From contig JAEYSJ010000354.1 of assembly GCA_023434855.1 (NCBI GenBank), forward strand, positions 1 to 11,684: DNA of 11,684 nucleotides. Reading direction: 5' to 3'. The stretch's first letter is position 1. Every line of letters starts with the position of its first letter. The translations under genes were made by a program, and so were the position numbers. Below the pieces are notes generated by a model. The model was not told the origin of the DNA. It saw nothing but the letters and a program-made list of their open reading frames with translations, and searched no databases. Below are positions 5,292 to 11,684 of this stretch, one piece after another. Source of the DNA: Bacillota bacterium. GTDB taxonomy: Bacteria > Bacillota_C > Negativicutes > JAEYSJ01.

Positions 5292-5681
5292 ATGAATAAT
5301 ACCGACAGATTCATGCAGGAAGAATTTCTACCATTCTACAAACGGGTAAGTGACGCATTTGAGCAAAATCATCCAATGATTTTTTCCGGAATTAGCTCAT
5401 TCTTTTCCGGGAAAAAGACCCTTATCGGAATGCGCCTTATGGATAACGACTGCTTGCTGGGTGATTATACCTTGCATTTAGAGGGAGCAAAAATTACTCA
5501 TCTTGAAAATAGAGTTCTTTTATCGGAAATTAGCACTCCATTTGGAGTTATTAAACCTTATGCAATTTTAGAAAAGAGAACAATCGAAAAGATGATTCAA
5601 GATGAGCCTGATTTTATAGAGCATCCCTTTGCGACTAAGCTGAAATACATGCATGATACTACTATTAAATTTTTAAAATAG
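5292..5681 (+). CDS. Hypothetical cytoplasmic protein (129 aa)
   Basis: A 129-residue protein with an excellent ribosome binding site (AGGAGGGA at 5279-5286) before ATG 5292. There is no signal peptide or membrane segment. The N-terminus (about 1-30) looks like an amphipathic helix. The middle (about 40-95) alternates hydrophobic and polar residues as in a beta-sheet (KKTLIGMRLMDNDCLLGDYTLHLEG). The C-terminus (about 97-129) is again helical. The layout resembles small lipid- or ligand-binding alpha/beta folds, but no signature motif supports a family. It forms its own unit, ending at a bidirectional terminator shared with the convergent exporter gene. Confidence 0.7.
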   Translation: MNNTDRFMQEEFLPFYKRVSDAFEQNHPMIFSGISSFFSGKKTLIGMRLMDNDCLLGDYTLHLEGAKITHLENRVLLSEISTPFGVIKPYAILEKRTIEKMIQDEPDFIEHPFATKLKYMHDTTIKFLK

Positions 5682-5718
5682 AGCTGCTATTCCTCTTGCT
5701 AACAGCAACAAGAACGGA

Positions 5719-5746
5719 AAAACCGGGCTATTTTGGCCCGGTTTTG
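5719..5746. terminator. Bidirectional terminator between the 129-aa gene and the exporter gene
   Basis: AAAACCGGGC (5719-5728) pairs with GCCCGGTTTT (5736-5745) around a seven-base loop. It serves both convergent genes. Its stem is the same as that of the terminator at 4744-4766 plus one extra pair. Confidence 0.85.
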
Positions 5747-5761
5747 TTATTATGGGTTTTT

Positions 5762-7408
5762 TTAATCGTCTATAAGGTCAGGCTCCATAGCGGAAGTTAT
5801 TTCAACTTCTTCAGCAAGCAATTCCATCCCGGCTTCTTGAGCTGCTGGTATTTTCTGAGTTCGTTCTATCCTGGCGTTACCCAGGAGCAGGCTGATAGGA
5901 ATACCGATAATTGTTACAAGCATTGCAATTAGGAAAACCATGCTAAGGGAATCCGCTAACGCATGTTTTAACAACGGAAAGACAATCTGCTGAAGTCCTT
6001 CCGGAATTTGTTTTTGCGCTTCCTGGCTCAGCAGGATATTAAACAAGCTGTGAGGATCAGAACGGGCTGTTTGCAAAAGTTTGTCAAAAGTACCGGCATG
6101 CGGCTCGGTAAGACCTTGAATGCTTGGGAAAAAGTCTTTTTCCAATAGGCTGGCAGAGTGATTATTGAAAATTACCCCCAGCAAAGTCATCCCAAAACTG
6201 CCGCCGATCATACGGAAAAACTGAGTTGAGGAAGTAGCCACTCCACGTTGTCCGAAAGAGAAGGCGCTTTGGACCGCGATAGTAGTTGTCGGCATGATTA
6301 ATCCCATCCCACAGCCGAGAAAAATGATATTGGCAATCGCCACCGCTTGTGTAGTATCCAATGACATGGTGCTCAACAGATAAAACCCAACAGCCGTAAA
6401 ACTCAGGCCTGCTATGAACATAGTCTTAAACCGAACTTTTGTAATAATTCGTCCGCCAATCACACTGGCAAGAATCAGGGAAACCATCATCGGAATCATT
6501 GTGTTGCCTGAGCTTGTTGCACTAATTCCTATAACTCCCTGCAGGAAAAGCGGTAAAAACATAAGGGAACCAAACATGCCTAGTCCCATTAAAAATCCCA
6601 GGATGTTTGTTACAGCAAAAACCCGGTTCTTAAATAAATCTAAACTTAGAATAGGCTCGGTTGCGTTTTTCTCCACAATTAAAAAAATAACCAGGGCACA
6701 GAATGATACACTTAATAATCCGATAATTTGCCACGATGACCAGGGAAAGTCTTTTCCGCCAAGGTTAAGGCCAAGTAATAGTGATATTATGCCTAATGTC
6801 AGGCTCATCGCACCTGCATAATCAATAACAACAGTATTTTTCAGGCGTCTTTCGCCTTGCAAGCCCAAAAAGATGGTGGCTGCAGCAAGAATTCCTATCG
6901 GTAGATTAACATAGAATACCCAGCGCCAGGAACTATTGTCGACGATCCATCCGCCAACTGTCGGGCCGACGATGGAAGCAAGCGCAAATACTCCGCCGAT
7001 AATCCCTTGCCATTTGCCCCGTTTTTCGGGAGGGAAAATGTCTCCGATCACTATCATCGCCAAGGGCATAATTGTCCCTCCGCCTATCCCCTGAAGGCCC
7101 CGGTAAATAATCAGTTCAGTCATATTATGACTGGTCCCGCATAATGCCGATCCCAGCATGAATATGAATATACCTGCAACATATATCATGCGGCGGCCGA
7201 ATAAGTCTGCCAGTTTTCCTGCAATCGGAACAATCGTTGCCGAGCTCAGCATATAGGCTGTAGTAACCCAGGTCATTATGCTTAGGCCGCCTAATTCGCC
7301 GATGATTCTTGGCATAGCGGTTCCCACTACTGTCTGGTCAAGAGCCGAAAAAAACATACCAAGGAATAAGCCGAGAAGTAAAACCGGACGTCTCGAATCT
7401 GGTTGCAC
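5762..7408 (-). CDS. DHA2-family (EmrB/QacA-type) MFS multidrug exporter
   Basis: A 548-residue inner-membrane protein, the usual size for 14-TM drug:H+ antiporters. Family motifs appear in order: LDQTVVGTAMPRI (23-35, motif D1), GKLADLFGRR (64-73, motif A), YRGLQGIGGG (102-111, motif B), and GIIGGVFALASIVGPTVGG (135-153, the export-specific motif C), then WRWVFYVNLPIG (161-172). About 14 hydrophobic segments are visible, with a large loop near residues 420-475 and an acidic C-terminal tail. The start is GTG 7408-7406, with AAGGAGGA at 7421-7414. It probably uses the proton gradient to expel lipophilic or cationic drugs; the substrate is unknown. No membrane-fusion (EmrA) partner is adjacent, as expected in a Gram-positive-type drug pump. 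The promoter overlaps a TetR-type operator. Confidence 0.92.
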   Translation of the reverse strand: MQPDSRRPVLLLGLFLGMFFSALDQTVVGTAMPRIIGELGGLSIMTWVTTAYMLSSATIVPIAGKLADLFGRRMIYVAGIFIFMLGSALCGTSHNMTELIIYRGLQGIGGGTIMPLAMIVIGDIFPPEKRGKWQGIIGGVFALASIVGPTVGGWIVDNSSWRWVFYVNLPIGILAAATIFLGLQGERRLKNTVVIDYAGAMSLTLGIISLLLGLNLGGKDFPWSSWQIIGLLSVSFCALVIFLIVEKNATEPILSLDLFKNRVFAVTNILGFLMGLGMFGSLMFLPLFLQGVIGISATSSGNTMIPMMVSLILASVIGGRIITKVRFKTMFIAGLSFTAVGFYLLSTMSLDTTQAVAIANIIFLGCGMGLIMPTTTIAVQSAFSFGQRGVATSSTQFFRMIGGSFGMTLLGVIFNNHSASLLEKDFFPSIQGLTEPHAGTFDKLLQTARSDPHSLFNILLSQEAQKQIPEGLQQIVFPLLKHALADSLSMVFLIAMLVTIIGIPISLLLGNARIERTQKIPAAQEAGMELLAEEVEITSAMEPDLIDD

Positions 7409-7565
7409 TGATACTCCTCCTTGTTTACAATTGCTTATATAAGAAAACTTCCTCAGATAATCGCATATCCTGAAATATTCATGTATCTATTGGTGGTGGA
7501 AAATGAGCGTAGAGGATAGTTTTAACGCCCTATTTACGAGGAAGATTTTTAAGTGCTATTTTTAT

Positions 7566-7595
7566 ATTATATCATATCCTGGACGGACTAGTCAG
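7566..7595 (-). promoter_or_regulatory. Predicted promoter of the MFS exporter gene
   Basis: On the minus strand, CTGACT (7595-7590) serves as the -35 box and a perfect TATAAT (7571-7566) as the -10 box, 18 bases apart. The transcript would carry a leader of about 150 bases. The -35 box lies inside the palindrome at 7582-7597. Confidence 0.55.
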
Positions 7596-7597
7596 TC
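7582..7597. promoter_or_regulatory. TetR-type operator palindrome
   Basis: GACGGACTAGTCAGTC is a 16-base palindrome with a single mismatched pair (G at position 4 opposite A at position 13). The GACTAGTC core with flanking GAC/GTC is typical of TetR-family operators controlling MFS drug pumps. It covers the -35 box of the exporter promoter. It also overlaps a weak plus-strand promoter (TGGACG at 7580-7585, TAAAAT at 7604-7609) that could serve thpR. No TetR gene is present in the window. Confidence 0.6.
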
Positions 7598-7638
7598 ATT
7601 GTGTAAAATTTTATTTAAATAATCGACAGGAAAAATAG

Positions 7639-7722
7639 CTTTTCGCAGCGAAAAGACCCATAATTTACCTAATCATGAGTCTTTTTGGAGGGGAAAATAG
7701 TAACAGACTATCAAATCTTTTC
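7639..7722 (+). promoter_or_regulatory. Alternative hairpins ahead of thpR
   Basis: CTTTTCGC-A-GCGAAAAG (7639-7655) is a perfect 8-1-8 inverted repeat. Its right arm can instead pair downstream: AAAAGAC (7651-7657) with GTCTTTT (7679-7685), extended by CAT/ATG after one mismatch and ending in T5, or GAAAAGA (7650-7656) with TCTTTTC (7716-7722). The pairings are mutually exclusive. GGAGGGG (7687-7693) follows directly but has no start codon at normal spacing. This may be a leader switch or simply chance in an AT-rich leader. Confidence 0.3.
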
Positions 7723-7740
7723 AAGAAACGGGGGTTGCCT

Positions 7741-8289
7741 ATGCGGCTTTTTGTCGGGATTGAATTTCCAGGGGAGATAATTAATGAACTTTTAAAAGTG
7801 CAGAATCAAATTCGCAGTCAGGCCAAACGCGGGCGGTTCGTGCCAAGAGAAAATTTACATCTGACCCTCCAGTTTCTGGATGAGGTACCTGTACAGGAGA
7901 TCGGCCCAATAGAGCAGGCTTTACGCAAAACGGCTCAATGTCACGGTCCGTTTCCATTGGCCTTAAAACATGTGGGCAGCTTCGGAAACGGCCATTCATT
8001 CAGGGTGGTCTGGGTAGGAATCAATGGTGATACACGGAGTCTGACCCGCCTGCAGAAGGATATTTCTGTTTCTTTGGCTGCGCTAGGCTTTCCACAGGAA
8101 ACAAGGCCATACCGGCCGCATATTACCCTGGGACGGGATGTAGAAATTCCTGGAGAAGTATCCTTTGAAAAATACGGCGAAACCATGCTAGACATGCAGT
8201 TTTCCGTAAGCCGGTTTTCATTGATGGAGAGTACAGTGGAAAAGGGGAAGCGGATTTATAACACGCTGTATTCATTTTCATTATGTTGA
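7741..8289 (+). CDS. thpR: RNA 2',3'-cyclic phosphodiesterase (2H family, formerly 2'-5' RNA ligase)
   Basis: A 182-residue cytoplasmic enzyme of the 2H phosphoesterase superfamily. It hydrolyses RNA 2',3'-cyclic phosphate ends to 2'-phosphate. Both catalytic HxT motifs are intact: H40-L-T42 in ENLHLTLQFL and H127-I-T129 in YRPHITLGR. The start MRLFVGIEF at 7741 is the typical ThpR N-terminus and gives the family's usual length. The in-frame ATG at 7675 would add 22 unrelated residues and has no ribosome binding site, whereas 7741 has GGGGG at 7729-7733. It is divergent from the MFS gene and convergent with the yjeH-like gene (11-base gap, no clear terminator between them). The physiological role of ThpR in bacteria is not well settled. 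Confidence 0.9.
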   Translation: MRLFVGIEFPGEIINELLKVQNQIRSQAKRGRFVPRENLHLTLQFLDEVPVQEIGPIEQALRKTAQCHGPFPLALKHVGSFGNGHSFRVVWVGINGDTRSLTRLQKDISVSLAALGFPQETRPYRPHITLGRDVEIPGEVSFEKYGETMLDMQFSVSRFSLMESTVEKGKRIYNTLYSFSLC

Positions 8290-8300
8290 AGCAATGAAGT

Positions 8301-9584
8301 TTATATAGCAGTTATGTTGCTATCTGAGGGCAGTTTCGTCTTGTTCCGGCGTTGCTGACAGAAAATAACCAGCGTTACGGCGATAGGAAAAAGAACAAAC
8401 CATCCCGCGAAGAGAAATACGATGACTGACAGTAGTGCGCTTATCCAGGCTGAAGCCTTACCTATTTTTCCGGGGAGAATACGTGCCGCTGAAATCATAC
8501 CTAGTATGTAAACTAAAAGGAAGTTTGCGCATGGAATACTGATCAACGGTTTTAAATCCCAAGAAAGTATATGACTCAATAACAGGATTGTTAAGTAAAT
8601 GGGCGCAAACACAAGCAACGCTATGTAAGGTGTTTGAAAACGTGAATGTAACCGCCCGAAATAACCGGGAAAATTTCCATCCCGCGCTTGTGCATATACC
8701 AGGCGGGAAAAACCCGCAATGAAAGTATGAACAGGACAATAACAAACAACAAATCCCAGCAATGCCACCACTGTTCCTGCCATATTCCCCCAGCGATATG
8801 CTACCAGAGTCACCATTGCCGTAACGGGATTCCCGAAATGATAGACTTCAGTTCCCACAGTGACGAAAGCTACCGCAAAATACAATAAATTGACCAGCAA
8901 TACGGCAACCCCTAAGCTCAAAGGGAGATCGCGCCGGGGGTTTCTGAATTCTTCGGCTAAATTTCCAATCATTTCCCAACCAATAAAGGCGAAGAACAAA
9001 AGAGTCATTGCCTCGCCAACAGGAAGCCAGCCATGAGGAAGGAATGGTGTAAATGCGGAGAACTGGATTTGCGGAATAGCTGACAAGACAGCAAAAGTGA
9101 GAATGAAGAGGATAGAAGAAACCACCAAAACCTGTGTACGGCCAGAAAGTTCGATTCCGCGATAGTTAAGGACAATAGCAGCAATTAGCAGCCCTGCTGC
9201 TGCAGCATGTACAGCTGCCGACGACCAGGCAAAAACACTTCCCAGATAATGGGCGCCTATCAATGCTGTGACCGGCATGCCAAAAGGCATGGCAGTCAAC
9301 ATTAGTACTCCGGTGATATGTCCAGCATTCTTGCCAAAGCTTTGACGTACATACGTGGCCATCCCACCTGAGTCGGGAAATTGTGATGACATCAATCCAA
9401 TAGTTATAACCATCGGTAGTGAGATAAGTCCCATTAAAAGCCAGCTAATGAGGGAGGCTGGTCCAGCCATATCGGCAGTAATCGCCGGCAGAACCAAAAT
9501 ACCGGACCCGAGTACGGCTCCAATTGTCAAAGCCGCCCCTTGAACCCAAGTTATACTTTTTCTAAGTTCGACTTGCCGTTCCAT
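8301..9584 (-). CDS. YjeH-like APC-superfamily amino-acid exporter
   Basis: A 427-residue integral membrane protein with about 12 hydrophobic segments. The N-terminal APC signature IGAVLGSGILVLPA (21-34) lies in the broken helix that contacts the amino-acid backbone. The segment DSGGMATYVRQSFG followed by TGVLMLTAMPFGMP closely follows the pattern of E. coli YjeH (418 aa), which exports L-methionine and branched-chain amino acids. The C-terminus is basic and polar. It starts at ATG 9584-9582, with AAGGGAAG about nine bases upstream. It is divergent from a LysR gene, the standard arrangement for LysR-controlled amino-acid exporters. The last codons contain a 6-bp hairpin (8305-8323). The export role is inferred from family similarity; uptake by a relative in the APC family is the alternative. 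Confidence 0.85.
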   Translation of the reverse strand: MERQVELRKSITWVQGAALTIGAVLGSGILVLPAITADMAGPASLISWLLMGLISLPMVITIGLMSSQFPDSGGMATYVRQSFGKNAGHITGVLMLTAMPFGMPVTALIGAHYLGSVFAWSSAAVHAAAAGLLIAAIVLNYRGIELSGRTQVLVVSSILFILTFAVLSAIPQIQFSAFTPFLPHGWLPVGEAMTLLFFAFIGWEMIGNLAEEFRNPRRDLPLSLGVAVLLVNLLYFAVAFVTVGTEVYHFGNPVTAMVTLVAYRWGNMAGTVVALLGFVVCYCPVHTFIAGFSRLVYAQARDGNFPGYFGRLHSRFQTPYIALLVFAPIYLTILLLSHILSWDLKPLISIPCANFLLVYILGMISAARILPGKIGKASAWISALLSVIVFLFAGWFVLFPIAVTLVIFCQQRRNKTKLPSDSNITAI

Positions 9585-9629
9585 GTTTTACTTCCCTTCG
9601 CTTCTCAAAATCTTCTTGTGCAGAAGTTG

Positions 9630-9683
9630 ATTATATCTTATCATAAGAATATAATTTTTGATAAGTCGATTATTTCGAATAAA
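9630..9683. promoter_or_regulatory. Divergent yjeH-like/lysR control region
   Basis: A perfect minus-strand TATAAT lies at 9635-9630 for the exporter, without a good -35, as is common for LysR-activated promoters. Dyads are CTTAT-C-ATAAG (9637-9647), CTTATCA (9637-9643) with TGATAAG (9659-9665), and TTATT-TCG-AATAA (about 9670-9682). The last two sit where a LysR tetramer would bind between the genes. The 129-base gap (9585-9713) holds no other gene. Confidence 0.45.
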
Positions 9684-9713
9684 ACAATCGATAAAACCGA
9701 TGGAAGTGAGCAT

Positions 9714-10598
9714 ATGTATGTAAAGCATTTAGAATCCTTTCTTGTTGTTGCCAGACTGCTGAACTTCGGAGAAGCCGCCCGGATACTTAATTATTCTCAG
9801 TCGACGATATCGGAGCAAATACATAGTATTGAGGAATTTCTTGGTACAAGACTGTTTGAGCGAATTGGCAGAAAAGTATTTCTGACAGAGCAAGGAAGGA
9901 AGCTGCTGCCTTTTGCTGAACGTGCGGTGAGAGATGCCGAGGAACTTAAAAACTTATTCAGGGATACCGAAATAGTTTCCGGTTCATTAACGGTCGGAGC
10001 AGCAGAGACACTATGCGCATTCTGGCTGCCCCCGTTATTAAAAGAGTACAGAACACTCTATCCCAAAGTACAAATTAATATCAAAGTCGGTAACTGTATT
10101 GATTTCCCGCAATGGCTGCAACAAAATATTATTGATGTTGCTTTCAGTCTTTATGACGCGTCCGAGCAGCAACAACTTCGGCAAATAGACCTGTTTCGCG
10201 GCGAAACCGTATTTATTGCTTCGCCGGACCATGAACTATCCTTTGCACCGGTAATAGAACCTCAAAATCTTACGGGGCAAACCCTTCTTTTACCGGAAGG
10301 ATACTGCGGGTACCCGATGGACTTAAAAAAACTGTTGGAGAAGGAGCGGGTAAAGGCCAACACCATCATGGAGTTCGGCAGTCTTGAATCAATTAAACAA
10401 TGCGTCAAAAATGGTCTGGGTGTTTCCCTCCTACCTAAAATTGCCGTACAAGAAGAACTAAACCGGGGCGGACTAGTCAGCCTCGCCTGGAAGGGTCCGG
10501 ATATTCCAATTCTGGCACAGATGATTTTCCACCGTGATAAATGGTTGGCACCGCCATTGGCAGCTTTAGAGACTTTAATAACGGCTGGTTTAAAATAA
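9714..10598 (+). CDS. LysR-family transcriptional regulator
   Basis: A 294-residue regulator, normal length for the family. Residues 1-60 are the winged helix-turn-helix: HLESFLVVARLLNFGEAARI, then SQSTISEQIHSIEEFLG, RLFER and LTEQG, all hallmark LysR positions. Residues from about 88 onward (SGSLTVGAAETL...) form the periplasmic-binding-protein-like effector domain. The start at ATG 9714 fits the usual M-x-x-x-x-L-x-x-F beginning; the frame is open upstream to 9540 but would overlap the divergent gene. The likely target is the exporter gene transcribed away from it, activated when an amino acid accumulates. The ligand is unknown. A hairpin CTGGTTTA-AAA-TAAACCAG straddles the stop codon (10585-10603). 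Confidence 0.9.
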   Translation: MYVKHLESFLVVARLLNFGEAARILNYSQSTISEQIHSIEEFLGTRLFERIGRKVFLTEQGRKLLPFAERAVRDAEELKNLFRDTEIVSGSLTVGAAETLCAFWLPPLLKEYRTLYPKVQINIKVGNCIDFPQWLQQNIIDVAFSLYDASEQQQLRQIDLFRGETVFIASPDHELSFAPVIEPQNLTGQTLLLPEGYCGYPMDLKKLLEKERVKANTIMEFGSLESIKQCVKNGLGVSLLPKIAVQEELNRGGLVSLAWKGPDIPILAQMIFHRDKWLAPPLAALETLITAGLK

Positions 10599-10617
10599 AC
10601 CAGACCGAGAGTGAAGA

Positions 10618-10648
10618 TACATCAGACTAATTGTTATTAGTGGATGTA
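10618..10648 (+). other. Hairpin after lysR
   Basis: TACATC (10618-10623) with GATGTA (10643-10648) encloses ACTAAT (10626-10631) with ATTAGT (10636-10641) around a TGTT loop. It abuts the terminator hairpin that follows and shares its first A, so the two are tandem. Confidence 0.5.
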
Positions 10649-10686
10649 AAAAGAACCAATTCTATTTATATAGGCTGGTTCTTTTT
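10648..10686 (+). terminator. Intrinsic terminator of lysR
   Basis: AAAAAGAACCA (10648-10658) pairs perfectly with TGGTTCTTTTT (10676-10686). A small inner stem CTAT/ATAG closes the loop. The T-tract forms the end of the right arm. Confidence 0.8.
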
Positions 10687-10773
10687 GCGTTTTAAAAGCT
10701 TTTGTACCTATAGAAAGGAAAAATGCTACAATTCGGAGAAGGTAATATTAAGTATTAAATAACTATTACTAGT

Positions 10774-10868
10774 AAAAGGAGATGATGGCATAAATTAAGG
10801 ATTTTGACAGCAAGATGATCCATGAATAGTCTCAGAAGTTAATCAATTCCCTGAAACAATTGAAATAA
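10774..10868 (+). pseudogene. Possible broken small ORF (two in-frame stops)
   Basis: AAAAGGAG (10774-10781) is followed by ATG ATG GCA TAA (10782-10793). Beyond that stop the same frame reads IKDFDSKMIHE, stop (10827-10829), then SQKLINSLKQLK, stop (10866-10868). The amphipathic, lysine-rich text between the stops looks protein-like, which suggests a decayed small gene. A two- or three-codon mini-ORF is the other reading. The evidence is thin. The rest of 10599-10941 holds the lysR hairpins and a lone TATACT (10889-10894) without a good -35. Confidence 0.25.
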
Positions 10869-10941
10869 TGGTCATGCTCTTTTTCGTTTATACTAATGAA
10901 ACAGCCCCTTTTTTGATTAATTAATACGAGGAGTGAAGCTT

Positions 10942-11367
10942 ATGTCTGTTAGTGCTTATATTAATTTTAACGGGAACTGTCGTGAAGCAGTGGAATATTA
11001 CGCCCAGGTTTTTGGGACAGAAAAATCACAAATTACGACCTTTGGTAATATGCCACCTGACCCTAGATTTACTCTTCCTGAGGAAGCAAAGAATTTAGTG
11101 GCGCATACAATGCTTAATATCAGTGGAAGTATAGTTATGTTTTCTGATGTTTTTCCAGGCATGCCCTATGTTGCAGGAAACAATATAAGTCTAATAATTG
11201 TCAGTACGGACATGGATGAAATTAAAACTCTATTCAATAAACTAAAAGAAGGCGGAACTGTACAGATGGATCTTCAGGAAACATTTTGGAGCAAATGTTA
11301 CGGCAGTGTAACCGATAAATTTGGGATCCTCTGGCAGCTAAACCATGACAGTGGACAAGGGATGTAA
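10942..11367 (+). CDS. VOC-superfamily (PhnB-like) protein
   Basis: A 141-residue protein of the vicinal-oxygen-chelate (glyoxalase/bleomycin-resistance) superfamily, PhnB-like branch. The start INFNGNCREAVEYYAQVFG and the later DMDEIKTLFNKLKEGGTVQMDLQETFWSKCYGSVTDKFGILWQLNH are the characteristic ends of PhnB-like proteins, including the W-x-x-x-Y-G-x-x-x-D-x-F-G-x-x-W signature. ATG 10942 is preferred over the in-frame GTG 10933 because GAGGAG (10928-10933) is eight bases before the ATG and overlaps the GTG. It is cytoplasmic. Most PhnB-like proteins have no proven reaction, so neither substrate nor metal use is claimed. The CBS gene starts 29 bases downstream and may be co-transcribed. Confidence 0.88.
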   Translation: MSVSAYINFNGNCREAVEYYAQVFGTEKSQITTFGNMPPDPRFTLPEEAKNLVAHTMLNISGSIVMFSDVFPGMPYVAGNNISLIIVSTDMDEIKTLFNKLKEGGTVQMDLQETFWSKCYGSVTDKFGILWQLNHDSGQGM

Positions 11368-11396
11368 TTGAAAACTCTTTCGAGGAGGTGATTGCC

Positions 11397-11684
11397 GTGA
11401 AAGCTAAAGATATAATGGTAAAAGATGTTATTACTGTGAAGCAAAATGCAACCATTCAGGAAATTGCAAAAGTACTGATTGACAACAAAATTTCTGGCGT
11501 GCCGGTGGTTGATGATGAGGGGAAACTTGCGGGTATTGTGAGCGAAGGGGACCTTCTGTTCAAGGAAACTAATCCCAGGATTCCCAATTTTGTTAATATT
11601 TTAGGAGCCATCATCTACTATAATGGAGTGGAAAGATACAATGAGGACTTTAAGAAACTTATGGCCGGGCAGGCGAACGAAATC
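11397..11684 (+). CDS. CBS-domain protein, 5' part (cut by right edge)
   Basis: An open frame of 96 codons with no stop before the window ends. It starts at GTG 11397 with a strong GAGGAGGTG box (11382-11390). Residues 1-56 form a first CBS motif: MKAKDIMVKDVITV, then TIQEIAKVLIDNKISGVPVVDDEGKLAGIVSEGDLL. A linker segment rich in aromatics follows (RIPNFVNILGAIIYYNGVERYNEDF, about 61-85). This layout matches stand-alone two-CBS proteins of about 150 aa, whose second CBS would lie just past the edge. Such proteins usually bind adenine nucleotides and sense energy status. Partner and function are unknown. Confidence 0.9.
   Translation, partial: MKAKDIMVKDVITVKQNATIQEIAKVLIDNKISGVPVVDDEGKLAGIVSEGDLLFKETNPRIPNFVNILGAIIYYNGVERYNEDFKKLMAGQANEI

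Noticed and set aside
6414..6821. 135-aa plus-strand frame within the exporter gene
   Set aside because: It is a shadow of a well-supported 14-TM exporter gene, with no ribosome binding site.
7675..7740. N-terminal extension of ThpR from ATG 7675
   Set aside because: The 22 extra residues do not belong to the family, no ribosome binding site precedes them, and the ATG lies in a potential stem.
9540..9713. N-terminal extension of LysR
   Set aside because: It would overlap the divergent exporter gene and its promoter; the family N-terminus begins exactly at ATG 9714.

Overview
The window is about 11.7 kb of low-to-moderate GC bacterial chromosome. Strong GGAGG-type ribosome binding sites, frequent TTG/GTG starts, sigma-A-like promoters (for example TTGACT-N17-TATAAT) and U-tailed hairpin terminators point to a Firmicute (Bacillota). 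The gene set (PadR regulator, split permease, FHA-winged-helix regulator, class D beta-lactamase, ThpR, YjeH-like exporter, CBS protein) and a possible sigma-K-type promoter suggest a spore-forming anaerobe, perhaps of the Sporomusa/Pelosinus group. That lineage guess is inference. No rRNA, tRNA, transposase, phage gene or CRISPR array was seen.

Layout. (1) 1-43, minus strand: the start of a Gly-Met repeat protein that runs off the left edge. (2) 310-540: an orphan 76-aa single-pass membrane protein with a strong terminator, followed by a folded, unassigned stretch with a T-tract. (3) 852-2916: a likely operon of PadR regulator, flavodoxin-like protein and two translationally coupled half-size permeases, with a promoter-operator dyad in front and a terminator behind. 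(4) 3058-4735: an FHA plus OmpR-type winged-helix regulator and, after its own terminator, a secreted class D beta-lactamase. (5) 4790-5681: two divergently transcribed small unknown genes, each bounded by a near-identical bidirectional terminator. (6) 5762-7408, minus: a 14-TM DHA2-type multidrug exporter whose promoter overlaps a TetR-type operator, although no TetR gene lies nearby. (7) 7741-8289: ThpR-type RNA 2',3'-cyclic phosphodiesterase. (8) 8301-10598: a YjeH-type amino-acid exporter divergent from a LysR regulator. (9) 10599-10941: an intergenic stretch with terminators and a possible broken small ORF. (10) 10942-11684: a PhnB-like VOC protein and the start of a CBS-domain protein cut by the right edge.

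The region reads as several small accessory modules for export, drug tolerance and stress, each with a local regulator or operator. The most interesting is the FHA-winged-helix regulator next to a class D beta-lactamase. An FHA domain reads phosphothreonine, so it could link Ser/Thr kinase signalling (perhaps a cell-wall-sensing PASTA kinase) to beta-lactamase expression. That would differ from the BlaR1/BlaI and AmpR routes. This link is a hypothesis from gene order and domain content only.
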